Source: an uncultured Clostridia bacterium (GTDB taxonomy: Bacteria; Bacillota; Clostridia; Peptostreptococcales; Anaerovoracaceae). Taken from it: a stretch of 64,000 bases of DNA. The notes under the pieces are model-generated. The model was not told where the DNA came from. It saw only the letters and a list, made by a program, of their open reading frames with translations, and ran no database searches. Numbering within the stretch: the first letter of the stretch is position 1; the number at the start of each line of letters is the position of its first letter. Both the position numbers and the translations under genes were made by a program. The stretch covers positions 1 to 64,000 of the forward strand of contig CAMCQA010000004.1 in assembly GCA_945876935.1 (NCBI GenBank), in the 5' to 3' direction. Of the stretch, positions 41,424 to 51,525 are shown one piece after another.

Positions 41424-43070
41424 CTATTTAACTTTAAAACTACTTTTTAAATCTACAATCTTGTTGAAAACTTTTTCCTCCTCATTGCATAACTTGCTGT
41501 CTGCAATGTAATAACCGTGTCTAAAAAATTGGAATCTTTCACCTGGTTTAGCATCTTTCAAACTAGGCTCTCCATACCCTATAGTTTCCTCAAGAGAGTG
41601 CTCATTAAACACCTGATTTCCATTTTCATCATCTATCATAAGGTTACTATAGTTTCTTATCTTGATAGGTATTGCCGTTTTAGCATCTACCCAGTGAATT
41701 GTTCCTTTAACTTTTCTTCCTTCAAAATTAAGGCCACTTCTTGTTTCAGGGTCATAAGTACATAGAAGCTCTTTTATTGTACCGTCTTCATTTTTTACAA
41801 CCTCGTTACAAGTAATGAAGTAAGCTCCCTTGAATCTAACTTCGTTGCCAGGAAATAGTCTGAAATACTTCTTCACCGGAACTTCCATGAAGTCATCTCC
41901 ATCTATCCAAAGTTCCTTGCTAAAAGGAACTGTTCTATTTCCAAGGCTCTCATTATTTCTGTTGTTCTCCATCTCCATGTCTTCTGTCATATCATCAGGG
42001 TAATTAGTTATAATTACTTTAATCGGATTTTCAACGACATTTCTTGATGGAACCTTATCCTGAAGATCATTTCTTATGAAGAATTCCAAATTTGCCATCT
42101 CTACTTTTGAGTTTGCCTTAGCAACCCCGATTTCCTCACAGAAAGCTCTTATCGATTCTGGAGTGTATCCTCTTCTTCTAATGCCTGCAATAGTAGGCAT
42201 TCTAGGATCATCCCAGCCCTCTACGACAGCTTCATCTACAAGCTTCTTCAAATGTCTCTTTGACATAATAGTTCCTGTTAGATTTAGTCTAGCAAACTCT
42301 ATCTGCTGAGGCGGAGCTGGCCATTTGCCAACCTCTCTAAGAGTCCATTCATAAAAAGGTCTCTGATCTTCAAATTCTAGCGTACATATAGAGTGAGTAA
42401 TTCCTTCGATGGCATCCTCTATAGGGTGTGCAAAGGTATACATAGGATAAATACACCATTCATCTTTTGTATTGTGATGAGTAGCATGAGATATTCTGTA
42501 TATAACAGGGTCTCTCATATTGATATTAGGCGATGACATATCAATTTTCGCTCTTAAAACTTTTTCACCATCCTTGTATACACCAGCTCTCATATCTTCA
42601 AATAACTTTTTATTCTCTTCGATAGATCTGTTTCTATACGGACTTTCTTTTCCACCTTCTTTTAGAGTACCTCTATGTTCTCTAATTTCCTCTTGAGAAA
42701 GATCATCTACATAAGCTAGTCCTTTTTCTATAAGAATCATTGCACTTTCATACATTTCTTCAAAATAGTCTGATGCCCATCTTCTTTCATCCCAGTTAAA
42801 TCCTAGCCACTTCACATCTTCTTCGATACTCTTAACATATTCGATGTCTTCCTTTACAGGGTTTGTGTCATCGTATCTAAGGTTACACTTACCACCATAT
42901 TTAGCAGCTGTTGAAAAGTTTAAGCATATGGATTTTGCATGACCTATATGAAGGTATCCGTTTGGCTCTGGTGGAAATCTTGTATAAACATCTCCGCCGT
43001 ACTTACCACTTTCTATATCTTTATCTATTATATTGTGTATAAAATTTGAACTCTTTTTTTCTTCAAACAT
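41424..43070 (-). CDS. glnS: Glutaminyl-tRNA synthetase
   Basis: 548 residues, class I. The HIGH motif is [16 protein letters not shown] and the KMSKS equivalent is [11 protein letters not shown]. The two C-terminal beta-barrels of the GlxRS type follow ([25 protein letters not shown], then [22 protein letters not shown]). [27 protein letters not shown] is GlnRS rather than GluRS-like. Many Firmicutes lack GlnRS and rely on GatCAB transamidation, so this gene is a notable trait, though found in several Clostridia. Confidence 0.95.
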   Translation of the reverse strand: MFEEKKSSNFIHNIIDKDIESGKYGGDVYTRFPPEPNGYLHIGHAKSICLNFSTAAKYGGKCNLRYDDTNPVKEDIEYVKSIEEDVKWLGFNWDERRWASDYFEEMYESAMILIEKGLAYVDDLSQEEIREHRGTLKEGGKESPYRNRSIEENKKLFEDMRAGVYKDGEKVLRAKIDMSSPNINMRDPVIYRISHATHHNTKDEWCIYPMYTFAHPIEDAIEGITHSICTLEFEDQRPFYEWTLREVGKWPAPPQQIEFARLNLTGTIMSKRHLKKLVDEAVVEGWDDPRMPTIAGIRRRGYTPESIRAFCEEIGVAKANSKVEMANLEFFIRNDLQDKVPSRNVVENPIKVIITNYPDDMTEDMEMENNRNNESLGNRTVPFSKELWIDGDDFMEVPVKKYFRLFPGNEVRFKGAYFITCNEVVKNEDGTIKELLCTYDPETRSGLNFEGRKVKGTIHWVDAKTAIPIKIRNYSNLMIDDENGNQVFNEHSLEETIGYGEPSLKDAKPGERFQFFRHGYYIADSKLCNEEEKVFNKIVDLKSSFKVK

Positions 43071-43189
43071 AGCTACCTCCGTTTATTTCAATACATTATT
43101 ATACCATATTCCTCTTTCCTTTTTCCATTGATATATTTGAAATCAGTAGCCTTTTCTTACTTTTTTAGTTTTTAATACACAAAGACATA

Positions 43190-43234
43190 TAAAAAAAGCC
43201 TCTCCAAAACAAAAATTTGTTATGGAGAAGGCTT
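43190..43234 (-). terminator. Terminator of the small membrane protein gene
   Basis: On the minus strand AAGCCTTCTCCATAACAAA pairs imperfectly with TTTGTTTTGGAGAGGCTT, followed by seven T residues. Confidence 0.9.
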
Positions 43235-43257
43235 ATTATATTTATTTTTCATCACTT

Positions 43258-43512
43258 CTATATAAGAGCTATCACTGAATTAACGATAGCCAAAATTCCT
43301 ATTAGTATGGCTGATAGCCTTTTTCTCTTTTCATGACGAAGTGTATTAGCTATATATATTGTAGATCCTAAAACGTAGATACAGAAGATAATTACTATCG
43401 CACTGCTAGATTTTAAAGAATCTCCACGAGAAGCTAGACTAACACCTATGGCATAAAGCACATTTATTAAAAATAACAGCTCAATGAAAATGTTTTTCTT
43501 GTCAGTATTCAT
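43258..43512 (-). CDS. Small three-helix membrane protein
   Basis: 84 residues from the ATG at 43512, chosen because AAGGAGG lies five bases upstream; seven more in-frame codons would precede it in the longer frame. Three hydrophobic helices span about residues 9-27, 35-55 and 63-82, with a basic loop LRHEKRKR between the last two. I do not recognise a family. It is a single-gene unit between hydF and glnS, with a strong terminator. Confidence 0.7.
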   Translation of the reverse strand: MNTDKKNIFIELLFLINVLYAIGVSLASRGDSLKSSSAIVIIFCIYVLGSTIYIANTLRHEKRKRLSAILIGILAIVNSVIALI

Positions 43513-43586
43513 AAATACCTCCTTGCTATACAAACTATAGTTGAAGTAATTATACTGCAGCTCTTTCGCTAAGTAAATACCTTTAT

Positions 43587-44780
43587 TTAATAAACCACAT
43601 CATCTAAAATGCCCATAAGCTCAGCTATTGTTATACCATAATTAGTCATAGGAACATTTTTCTCTACGGCTTCTTCGACTCTGCTCATCATATATTTTCT
43701 ATTAAACATACATGCTCCACAGTGTATAACAAGATCGTACTTGTCCACAGCATCACTCCAGTTATTGCCTGATACTATATCGATCTGCATCCCTTGTCCA
43801 AATCTTTTTCTTAAAAGAGCTGGAATCTTAACTCGTCCAATATCCTCTTCAAGAGGTGCATGAGCACAAGCTTCTGCAATAAGAACTCTTGAATTTTCAT
43901 CCAAGGAGTTAATTTTTTTAGCTCCTTCTATAAAGACATTTATATCTCCCTTAAATGCAGCAAACAATACTGAAAACGATGTTAATTTACTTTCTTTTGG
44001 AATCGTTTCTTTAACCTGTTTAAAGCACTGACTGTCCGTAATAACGAGATCCGGATGATTTTTTAAATATCCTAAAGAACCCTGAAGCTTATCTAAAGTA
44101 GTTGAAACAACTGTACACTTCTTATCAAGGAGTTCTCTTATAGTTTGAACCTGAGGCAATATGAGTCTGCCTTTAGGAGCCTGAATATCTTGAGGCATAA
44201 CAAGCAGCACTAAATCTCCTTCATCTGCAAGTGAACCTAAAATATTTCTTCTGTAATAATCTTCAGGAATACATTCAGAAATTTTACTGATTATGAAACT
44301 CCTGCTATCTTCAGCTTTCTCAGGATTAAAAAGATATACTTCCTGATCTATAGCTTTTTCTATTCTCTTAGAAAGCTCTTTTCTCCCTTCTATATCAGCC
44401 TTACTTAAAATACATACAGTTGGAATATTTTTATTTTTTAATTGATCCAGCCATTTTATTTCTTCATCGATTTCATCTGTATCATCAAATATGAGAATAG
44501 CAACATCTGTCTTTCTAAGAGCATTCTCTGTCGCCTTCATTCTTTGCTCACCTAACTGACTCTTATCAGAAAATCCAGCTGTATCAATAAATACAACAGG
44601 GCCTAACGGATGAAGCTCAATAGATTTATAAACAGGATCCGTAGTAGTACCCTCAACATCTGAAACAAGAGAAACCTCGTGTCCAACCATAGTATTTACA
44701 AAGAAACTTTTTCCGCTGTTCGTTCTTCCAAATACACCTATATGAAGTCTATTTCCTCTCGTCGTATCATTTAACGTCAT
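43587..44780 (-). CDS. hydF: [FeFe]-hydrogenase H-cluster maturation GTPase
   Basis: 397 residues. HydF is the scaffold that receives the diiron precursor made by HydG and HydE and delivers it to the hydrogenase. N-terminal GTPase domain: P-loop GRTNSGKSFFVN, switch GTTTDPV, IDTAGF and a SKAD motif. Dimerisation domain ~200-270. C-terminal cluster domain with EACAHAPLEEDIGR and HCGACMFNRKYM, supplying the three cysteines and a histidine. Downstream of hydG by 31 bases. Confidence 0.95.
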   Translation of the reverse strand: MTLNDTTRGNRLHIGVFGRTNSGKSFFVNTMVGHEVSLVSDVEGTTTDPVYKSIELHPLGPVVFIDTAGFSDKSQLGEQRMKATENALRKTDVAILIFDDTDEIDEEIKWLDQLKNKNIPTVCILSKADIEGRKELSKRIEKAIDQEVYLFNPEKAEDSRSFIISKISECIPEDYYRRNILGSLADEGDLVLLVMPQDIQAPKGRLILPQVQTIRELLDKKCTVVSTTLDKLQGSLGYLKNHPDLVITDSQCFKQVKETIPKESKLTSFSVLFAAFKGDINVFIEGAKKINSLDENSRVLIAEACAHAPLEEDIGRVKIPALLRKRFGQGMQIDIVSGNNWSDAVDKYDLVIHCGACMFNRKYMMSRVEEAVEKNVPMTNYGITIAELMGILDDVVY

Positions 44781-44811
44781 ATTTGTATCATTCTCCTATA
44801 TAATTAATATT

Positions 44812-46233
44812 TTAGAATCTGAAATCTCTATTGCCATCTTTGATATTAGCAACATAGTCTTCTGTAATTTTCTTTACCTTTTCGCTTGGGATAGTAGCTA
44901 TTCTTTCGGCAATTAGCTTCTCTCCCTTTTCTTTTGTCTCATCTGAAGCATAGTCTTCAAGGTACTCTGTCAATGTCATAAGAGCGTTAGGCTGACAGAT
45001 ATTAGCAATCTGACCTGATTTTAGCAGACTCATAAATCTATCTCCTGTTCTTCCTTCCCTGTAACATGCTGTACAGAAAGATGGTACGTATCCAATATCT
45101 ATTAACCAGTCAACAACTTCGCCTAATGTTCTATTATCTGAAACATCAAACTGCGCGCTATTATCTTCAGGGGCTTCTTCCTCAACATATCCGCCTACAC
45201 TAGTTTTAGATCCACCAGAAATCTGAGTTATACCTATTTCTAGAGCTTGTCTTCTCATTTCCATACTTTCCCTAGTTGACATTATCATTCCTGTATATGG
45301 AACTGCAATTCTCAAAACTGCAATAATTCTCTTGAATACATCATCAGGAACGCCATTATCAAATTCCTCCGGATCTATATCATCTGCAGGTCTTATTCTT
45401 GGGACTGAAATTGTGTGAGGGCCTACTCCAAATGTGTCTTCAAGGTGCTTCGCATGCATTAGCATACCTACAAAGTCGTACTTATAGTTTTCTAGTCCAT
45501 ATAGTACACCGCAGCCTACATCATCAAGACCTGCTTCCATTGCTCTATCCATAGCTTCTGTGTGATAAGCATAATCGCTCTTAGGTCCAGTAGGATGAAG
45601 CTTTTCATAACTTTCCTTGTTATATGTTTCCTGGAATAATATGTATGTTCCAATTCCTGCCTCTTTAAGCTTTCTGTAGTCTTCAACCGTTGTCGCAGCT
45701 ATATTTACATTTACTCTTCTAATCTGACCATTCTTATGCTTTATACTGTAAATAGTCTCTATGCTCTCTAAAATATATTCTAAAGGATTCATCTTTGGAT
45801 CCTCACCGGCTTCTAGAGCAAGTCTCTTATGTCCCATATCTTGAAGTGCAATTACTTCCTGCCTTATTTCTTCTTGAGTAAGCTTCTTTCTTGTAATATT
45901 AGTATTCTGACCATGATATGGACAGTAAACACAACCATTTACACAATAATTAGAAAGGTATAGAGGTGCAAACATTACTATTCTATTTCCATAAAACTTT
46001 TCTTTTATTCCTTTTGCAATAGTAAAAATTCCCTCTATAATCTGAGGATCCTCGCACTCTAAAAGAGTCATAGCTTCCTTAAAATCTAGCCCTTCTGCTT
46101 TCTTCCCTTTTTCAAGAATTTTCCTCATTAGCTCTAAGTCATTCTTGTTTTCTTCTGCGTAAGCAAGAGTTTTTCTTATCTCACTATCAGAGATAAATTC
46201 TTCTGCTACCCTACTTGTACTGTTGTAACTCAT
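44812..46233 (-). CDS. hydG: [FeFe]-hydrogenase maturase HydG (radical-SAM tyrosine lyase)
   Basis: 473 residues. HydG cleaves tyrosine to p-cresol, CO and cyanide for the H-cluster. The radical-SAM CX3CX2C is in NYCVNGCVYCPYHGQN (~100), and the C-terminal auxiliary cluster motif is SFCTACYREGRTGDRFM (~385-400). Full length, including both clusters. It lies 16 bases downstream of hydE in the hydEGF operon. Confidence 0.96.
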   Translation of the reverse strand: MSYNSTSRVAEEFISDSEIRKTLAYAEENKNDLELMRKILEKGKKAEGLDFKEAMTLLECEDPQIIEGIFTIAKGIKEKFYGNRIVMFAPLYLSNYCVNGCVYCPYHGQNTNITRKKLTQEEIRQEVIALQDMGHKRLALEAGEDPKMNPLEYILESIETIYSIKHKNGQIRRVNVNIAATTVEDYRKLKEAGIGTYILFQETYNKESYEKLHPTGPKSDYAYHTEAMDRAMEAGLDDVGCGVLYGLENYKYDFVGMLMHAKHLEDTFGVGPHTISVPRIRPADDIDPEEFDNGVPDDVFKRIIAVLRIAVPYTGMIMSTRESMEMRRQALEIGITQISGGSKTSVGGYVEEEAPEDNSAQFDVSDNRTLGEVVDWLIDIGYVPSFCTACYREGRTGDRFMSLLKSGQIANICQPNALMTLTEYLEDYASDETKEKGEKLIAERIATIPSEKVKKITEDYVANIKDGNRDFRF

Positions 46234-46249
46234 AACACTTCCTCCTTTT

Positions 46250-47212
46250 TTATACAGGTACTCTCCCCAGAGACCTTATCATATTCTCTAGCTCTATTCT
46301 CTCTTTAACGATATCTGTTTCATCCAGCTCTGCCGGATATATTTTATAAGCATCCTTATATTTCTTAGGATTTACTTTTCTCATAATAACATTAGCTCCA
46401 TTGCTAAAAGTCTTTAATCTCTCTTCTGGACTCAGAACCCCTACTGCAGTAGTAACAGGTAAATTTGCTTTTGGCAGAAGAATTCTCGCTAGGGATACGC
46501 ATCTTCTCGTAAGTTCAACGCTCCCATTTTCATTTCCTGAAAGTTCAGTATCAGGATGAGATATGTAAGGTCCTATACCTGCCATATCACAAGGTATTTC
46601 TGTAAGCTGTAAAAGATCATTAGCTAGACTTTCTACGCTTTGATTTGGAAGTCCTACCATAAAGCCACTACCTGTCTCATATCCTAGCTCTTTCAAATCA
46701 TGAAGCACTCTTATTCTATCTTTTAGTTTGTGTCCTGGATGAAGAAATTCATAAAGCTTTTCATCTGTCGTCTCATGTCTAAGCAAATATCTGTTAGCTC
46801 CTCCATCTTTAAGCTTCTTAAGAACATCTCTTTTAAGCTCTCCGGCACTCAAAGTTACTGCTACGTCAGAATCTATACTTTTTATTCCATGAATAGCTCT
46901 AAGGAGAATCTCGCCATCAGCAAACATCGGATCTTCGCCGCCTTGCAAAACCATGGTTCTATATCCTGCAGCAATAGCATCTTTCGCTATGTCAACTATT
47001 TCATCTGCATCCATTCTATATCTTATAGCAGATTCGTTTTTTCTATTTAGACCACAATATTTACAAGGCATCTTACAATAGCTACTAAACTCTATTATAG
47101 CTCTTATAAATACATCATCGCCTTTTTCTATTTTTCTTATTTCGTTAGCCTTATTATAAAAAGATGTAAAATCATCTAGCTGTAAAGCTTCTATAGTCTC
47201 TTTCCTATTCAT
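46250..47212 (-). CDS. hydE: [FeFe]-hydrogenase maturase HydE (radical SAM)
   Basis: 320 residues from the ATG at 47212, with GGGAG just upstream; a 29-codon upstream in-frame extension runs through the leader terminator and is not a plausible start. The radical-SAM CX3CX2C is in SSYCKMPCKYCGLN. MVLQGGEDPMF and GLPNQSVESLANDLLQL are HydE/BioB-like. HydE acts on the HydG product to build the dithiolate-bridged precursor. No hydrogenase structural gene is in the window. Confidence 0.95.
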   Translation of the reverse strand: MNRKETIEALQLDDFTSFYNKANEIRKIEKGDDVFIRAIIEFSSYCKMPCKYCGLNRKNESAIRYRMDADEIVDIAKDAIAAGYRTMVLQGGEDPMFADGEILLRAIHGIKSIDSDVAVTLSAGELKRDVLKKLKDGGANRYLLRHETTDEKLYEFLHPGHKLKDRIRVLHDLKELGYETGSGFMVGLPNQSVESLANDLLQLTEIPCDMAGIGPYISHPDTELSGNENGSVELTRRCVSLARILLPKANLPVTTAVGVLSPEERLKTFSNGANVIMRKVNPKKYKDAYKIYPAELDETDIVKERIELENMIRSLGRVPV

Positions 47213-47222
47213 CAGATCTCCC

Positions 47223-47345
47223 AAATAAAAAATCCTCCACCAAAGTGAAGGAAGCACCAAAAAAACACATCTAAAATGTATCTCTTTTACGCCTTCCACC
47301 TCGGTATAACCCTCGGCGTTAGTACGCCTATTTACTTTTATTTTT
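47223..47345 (-). promoter_or_regulatory. Attenuator-like leader of the hydEGF operon
   Basis: Just upstream of hydE a terminator hairpin (TCCTTCAC-TTTG-GTGGAGGA, 47252-47233) is followed by TTTTTTATTT. Further upstream are three mutually exclusive segments on the minus strand: GGCGT (47328-47324), ACGCC (47319-47315) and GGCGT (47293-47289), plus GGTTATACC pairing. GGTGGAAGG (47300-47292) can pair with CTTCC/CCTTC of the terminator arm and so act as an antiterminator. The signal is unknown, and no listed riboswitch class matched. Confidence 0.6.
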
Positions 47346-47423
47346 ATAAGTATTTATTCTCAAATCAAAGCTAGTTTAATCTAAAATACTAAAAATTGTT
47401 ATAAATTTATCTATCTAATTTCT

Positions 47424-48278
47424 CTAATCCTTCCATTTTCCTTTTACAGCTCTATCTCTGCCGGCGAGGTCTTTTGTAATCTCAATATCTGAAAAGCCTT
47501 TTTCTTTCATGAGCTTAGCGACAGAAACACCTTGGTCATATCCTATTTCAAAAACAAGATAACCTTTTTTCTTTAGGTGTGATGGAGCTTCATCTACTAT
47601 TTTTTCATAAAAATCTAGACCAGTCTCCCCTCCGTCTAAAGCCAATAAGGGATCATGCTCTCTTACCTCCACCTGAAGAGTAGCAATATCTGCACTCTTT
47701 ATGTAAGGAGGGTTAGATACAATTAGATTATATTTTTTAATCTTCTTATTCGTAAAAAGATCAGATTCTAATAGTTCTAGCTTTACACCATTAAGTTTTG
47801 CATTTTCATCTGTCAGCTCCAAAGCTTTCTGACTCAAATCAACCGATGTAAGCTTAATAGATTTCTTCTCCTCTTCCATCATTTTATATAATGATATTCC
47901 TATTATACCAGAGCCACAACACAAATCCAAAACTTTATCCTTATTTTCAATGTGCTCCTTAGCCTGCAAAACTACAGCTTCTGTATCCATTCGTGGAATT
48001 AAAACTTCCTTTTTCACTTTAAAAGGATATCCCATAAATTCCGTTTCCCCTAAAATATGCTGTAACGGCTCTCTAGAAGCTCTTCTTTTTACCATTTCAA
48101 AAAAAGCTTCTATTTCTCCATCTTCTGCCTCTTTTGACCATCTTTGAAAGAAACCCATTTTATCTATTTTTTTAAGGTGACAGTAAATTTGCTCAGCTTC
48201 CAATTTGGAGTTTTCAACTCCGCCTTCTGCCAGCTGTTTCTGTCCCATAAGAATTATATCTGAAATCAGCAAACTCAT
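47424..48278 (-). CDS. prmC: Peptide chain release factor N5-glutamine methyltransferase
   Basis: 284 residues. It methylates the GGQ glutamine of RF1/RF2. The N-terminal helical domain (~1-75) is followed by a SAM-binding Rossmann domain: VLDLCCGSGIIGISL and the catalytic NPPY in LIVSNPPYIKSADI. ILGETEFMGYPF and VLIPRMDTE are the PrmC-specific segments. It lies 9 bases downstream of rho. The usual partner prfA is not adjacent here. Confidence 0.94.
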   Translation of the reverse strand: MSLLISDIILMGQKQLAEGGVENSKLEAEQIYCHLKKIDKMGFFQRWSKEAEDGEIEAFFEMVKRRASREPLQHILGETEFMGYPFKVKKEVLIPRMDTEAVVLQAKEHIENKDKVLDLCCGSGIIGISLYKMMEEEKKSIKLTSVDLSQKALELTDENAKLNGVKLELLESDLFTNKKIKKYNLIVSNPPYIKSADIATLQVEVREHDPLLALDGGETGLDFYEKIVDEAPSHLKKKGYLVFEIGYDQGVSVAKLMKEKGFSDIEITKDLAGRDRAVKGKWKD

Positions 48279-48287
48279 AATGCCTCC

Positions 48288-49484
48288 CTAAAGCTTTACC
48301 TTGTCCATAATTTTAACTAATTCACTATTATTTTTAGTATTTTCCATAACGTCCAAAAGAGTTTCTAAAGTCTCTAGACTGCCCTTTTGATCAAGACGCC
48401 TTCTTATACTCCACATACAAGCCAATTCATCTTGATTCAATAACAAATCTTCTCTTCTAGTTCCCGATTTCGTAATATCTATAGCTGGAAAGATTCTTCT
48501 CTCAGACATGGATCTATCAAGATGAAGTTCCATGTTACCTGTTCCTTTAAACTCTTCAAATATTACATCATCCATTCGGCTTCCTGTATCAACTAAAGCA
48601 GTGGCTAAAATAGTTACGCTTCCACCCTCTTCTAAGTTTCTGGCAGCACCAAAGAATTTCTTCGGCTTGTATAAAGATCCTGGGTCAAGACCACCTGATA
48701 ATGTTCTACCAGAGCTTGGAATAACTAGGTTATAAGCCCTTGCAAGCCTTGTGATGCTATCCATCAATATAACTACATCTTTTCCCTGCTCTGCCAATCT
48801 CTGGGCCCTTGCAAGAACCATTTCTGCCACCTTAACATGGTGAGAAGGCTGTTCATCAAAAGTTGAATAAATAACCTCATTATGATTTTTCAAAGATCTT
48901 TTCATATCAGTAACTTCTTCCGGTCTCTCATCTATAAGAAGAACTATCAATTCAACATCCGGGTAGTTTTCCTCTATAGCAGCTGCAACCTTCTTCATAA
49001 GTACTGTTTTACCTGCTTTTGGCTGAGCTACTATCATTCCTCTCTGCCCAAACCCTATAGGCGCAATAAGATCTATAAGTCTCATTGACAAATCTCTCTG
49101 ATTATTAAAACTTATTCTTTTGTTAGGAAAAATCGGTGTTAACTTGTCAAAATCTTTTCTTTCCTTAGCTTTATCTGGCGACTGCCCATTCACTTTAACA
49201 ACCTGAAGAAGACCACCAAACTTTTCATTGTCCCTCGCCTCTCTGGCAATACCGAGAACTTTATCTCCTGTTTTTAAATTAAATCTTCTTATTTGGCTAT
49301 TAGCTACATAAATATCATCAGAGCTTGTTAAAAAGTTATGAAAACGCAAAAATCCGAATCCGTTTTCAGAAATCTCTAAAATTCCTTCAACTTCTTTCTT
49401 CTCATAATCCTTTTCTTTATTCTCATCTGTTGACTCTTTAATATTTTCAGGTGTCAATATATCTAAATTTTCTCTTTTATCCAT
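48288..49484 (-). CDS. rho: Transcription termination factor Rho
   Basis: 398 residues. It is a hexameric RNA helicase that ends transcription. A short charged N-terminus precedes the RNA-binding OB/CSD domain ([25 protein letters not shown]), and the ATPase core has the Walker A segment [17 protein letters not shown], the [15 protein letters not shown] linker, [16 protein letters not shown] and the Q-loop region. No long insertion. It is the first gene of a rho-prmC unit, with its own upstream promoter region shared divergently with an ECF gene. Confidence 0.97.
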   Translation of the reverse strand: MDKRENLDILTPENIKESTDENKEKDYEKKEVEGILEISENGFGFLRFHNFLTSSDDIYVANSQIRRFNLKTGDKVLGIAREARDNEKFGGLLQVVKVNGQSPDKAKERKDFDKLTPIFPNKRISFNNQRDLSMRLIDLIAPIGFGQRGMIVAQPKAGKTVLMKKVAAAIEENYPDVELIVLLIDERPEEVTDMKRSLKNHNEVIYSTFDEQPSHHVKVAEMVLARAQRLAEQGKDVVILMDSITRLARAYNLVIPSSGRTLSGGLDPGSLYKPKKFFGAARNLEEGGSVTILATALVDTGSRMDDVIFEEFKGTGNMELHLDRSMSERRIFPAIDITKSGTRREDLLLNQDELACMWSIRRRLDQKGSLETLETLLDVMENTKNNSELVKIMDKVKL

Positions 49485-49576
49485 TTTTCATCCTTAATTT
49501 TTTCAACTTTATCGCCTATATATTATATCAGTTATGCACAATTATTTAAACAATGGCTTTTATTTATATTTAATTA

Positions 49577-49605
49577 TTGAAAAATCTATATTCCACTTGT
49601 ATAAT
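49577..49605 (+). promoter_or_regulatory. Sigma-A promoter of the ECF S-component gene
   Basis: TTGAAA (49577-49582), 17-base spacer, TATAAT (49600-49605). The start codon is 51 bases further, with an AAGGAG site. No riboswitch fits in the short leader. Confidence 0.75.
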
Positions 49606-49655
49606 GTATAAGTATTGTATTATATCTCAAGAGAGAATGATAACAAGGAGAAATC

Positions 49656-50315
49656 ATGAGTACATTAAAAATTGAAGATCAGAAGAAGAAATCACTTAAT
49701 TTAGTTCTTCTAGCACTATTTGCAGGAGTAATTGTAGTTATGGCCTTCGTACCATTTGTTGGCTATATACCTTTAGGCTTTACAAGAGCTACAATAATCC
49801 ACGTGCCCGTTATTATAGGATCTATCTTTTTAGGCCCTAAAAATGGAGCAATTTTAGGAGGAGTATTTGGTCTTACTAGTGTGATTAACAACACTATAAA
49901 TCCAACACCTGCTTCTTTCGTATTTTCACCATTTTATGAACTAGGTGATGTACATGGAGGAATCTCAAGCTTAATCGTAGCTATGGTTCCAAGAATACTT
50001 GTAGGGGTAGTTCCTTACTTTGTATTCAAGTTTGTTGTAGAAAGAGTAGATAATCCTAGTTCAATAAGAACATCAGTAGGTTTAGCTCTATCTGGCATAG
50101 CTGGAGCTCTAACAAACACGCTTCTAGTAATGAATCTAATATTCTTACTATTTAGAGACAACTATGCTTCTATAAATAAAATCGATGTTAGCGTATTATA
50201 TAAGTTCATAGCAGGCATCATAGCAGTAAACGGTGTACCTGAAGCTATAGTAGCAGGAATAATCGTTTTAGGTCTTGGAAAGGTTTTACTGAAAAATAAC
50301 TTAAAGCAAGTTTAA
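49656..50315 (+). CDS. ECF transporter S component
   Basis: 219 residues, six hydrophobic helices. The segment VPFVGYIPLGFTRATIIHVPVIIGSIFLGPKNGAILGGVFGLTSVINN is typical of the PF12822 group of ECF S components, which bind vitamins or related small molecules at the outer membrane face. No A or T subunit is adjacent. The substrate cannot be assigned: no riboswitch precedes it and neighbours give no clue. Single-gene unit with its own promoter and terminator, divergent from rho. Confidence 0.85.
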   Translation: MSTLKIEDQKKKSLNLVLLALFAGVIVVMAFVPFVGYIPLGFTRATIIHVPVIIGSIFLGPKNGAILGGVFGLTSVINNTINPTPASFVFSPFYELGDVHGGISSLIVAMVPRILVGVVPYFVFKFVVERVDNPSSIRTSVGLALSGIAGALTNTLLVMNLIFLLFRDNYASINKIDVSVLYKFIAGIIAVNGVPEAIVAGIIVLGLGKVLLKNNLKQV

Positions 50316-50381
50316 GAAGACACAGAAAGACAAGACATTTTATATAATTTAATAGTTAACGGTAAATACAATACATATTAC

Positions 50382-50408
50382 AGAGCATCTGATAGGTGCT
50401 CTTTTTTT
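50382..50408 (+). terminator. Terminator of the ECF S-component gene
   Basis: AGAGCATC/GGTGCTCT stem followed by TTTTTTT. Confidence 0.88.
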
Positions 50409-50420
50409 ATTAAGCTAATA

Positions 50421-50448
50421 AAAAAAGCCCGAAGACTGATCTTCGGGC
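50421..50448 (-). terminator. hbd terminator
   Basis: GCCCGAAG/CTTCGGGC perfect 8-bp stem, followed by seven T residues on the minus strand. Confidence 0.92.
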
Positions 50449-50472
50449 AAATATTTTTAGTATTTTCAGATA

Positions 50473-51315
50473 TTAATACTTGAAGAAACCTTCTCCGCTC
50501 TTCATACCTAGCTTGCCAGCTCTTACCATTTTCTTTAGTAAAACGTGTGGTCTGTACTTAGGATCACCGTATTCTGTGTAAAGAACGTTCATGATAGCTA
50601 GAACGATATCTAGACCTACAAGGTCACCTAAAGCTAGAGGTCCCATTGGGTGGTTTGCACCTAGCTTCATAGCATTGTCAATTCCTTCTGCATCAGCTAC
50701 ACCATCAGCTAAGATACCTACAGCTTCGTTGATCATAGGAATTAGGATTCTGTTTACAACAAATCCTGGAGCCTCAGCAACTTCTACTGGAGTCTTCTTT
50801 AGAGAAACAGATAGTTCTGTTACAACATCTCTTGTTTCATCTGAAGTTGTTAGACCTTTGATGATTTCTACTAGCTTCATAGCTGGTACTGGGTTGAAGA
50901 AGTGTAGACCTACAACCTTATCTGGTCTCTTTGTAGCAGCAGCAATCTCTGTAATTGATAGAGATGAAGTATTTGTAGCTAGAATAGTTTCTGGTTTGCA
51001 AAGTTCATCTAACTCAGCAAATAGAGCTTTCTTAGCATCCATATCTTCTGTCGCAGCTTCGATAATTAGATCAGCATCTGCAACGATAGCAATATCTGTA
51101 GATCCTGAGATTCTTCCTAGAATTTCTTCTTTTTCAGCTTCTGTTAGCTTTTCTTTTGCTACCATTTTTTCTAGGTTCTTAACAACCTTAGCCATACCGC
51201 TGTCTACAGAAGTCTGTCTTCTCGCTCTAAGAACAACTTCGTAACCATTCTGTGCTAGTACCTGAATAATACCAGCTCCCATTGTTCCTGTACCTAGTAC
51301 ACCAATTTTTTTCAT
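50473..51315 (-). CDS. hbd: 3-hydroxybutyryl-CoA dehydrogenase
   Basis: 280 residues, typical length. It reduces acetoacetyl-CoA to 3-hydroxybutyryl-CoA. The dinucleotide fold is [18 protein letters not shown], the catalytic His is in [18 protein letters not shown] with a nearby Glu, and [16 protein letters not shown] and [15 protein letters not shown] are canonical. After the second strand the sequence reads [10 protein letters not shown], where NAD-preferring relatives carry an acidic residue. The Arg pair suggests NADP(H) use. Its partners crt, bcd and etfAB are not in the window. Confidence 0.96.
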   Translation of the reverse strand: MKKIGVLGTGTMGAGIIQVLAQNGYEVVLRARRQTSVDSGMAKVVKNLEKMVAKEKLTEAEKEEILGRISGSTDIAIVADADLIIEAATEDMDAKKALFAELDELCKPETILATNTSSLSITEIAAATKRPDKVVGLHFFNPVPAMKLVEIIKGLTTSDETRDVVTELSVSLKKTPVEVAEAPGFVVNRILIPMINEAVGILADGVADAEGIDNAMKLGANHPMGPLALGDLVGLDIVLAIMNVLYTEYGDPKYRPHVLLKKMVRAGKLGMKSGEGFFKY

Positions 51316-51525
51316 TTTTCATTCCTCCTAAAATACAATTCCTTTAAGATTTTATTTTTAGCTCTTTAAATTTAGCTAATTGTTAAAAAATTAACTAAAT
51401 ATATCTTCATTATACACAGTATGTGTACACTTGTAAAGTGAATATATGAAAAATAGAGTGAAATTCCATCTATTTTTTTCGTATTTTTTTCTCTATCTTA
51501 TTTAAGCCTTCTTCAAAATTTTTTT

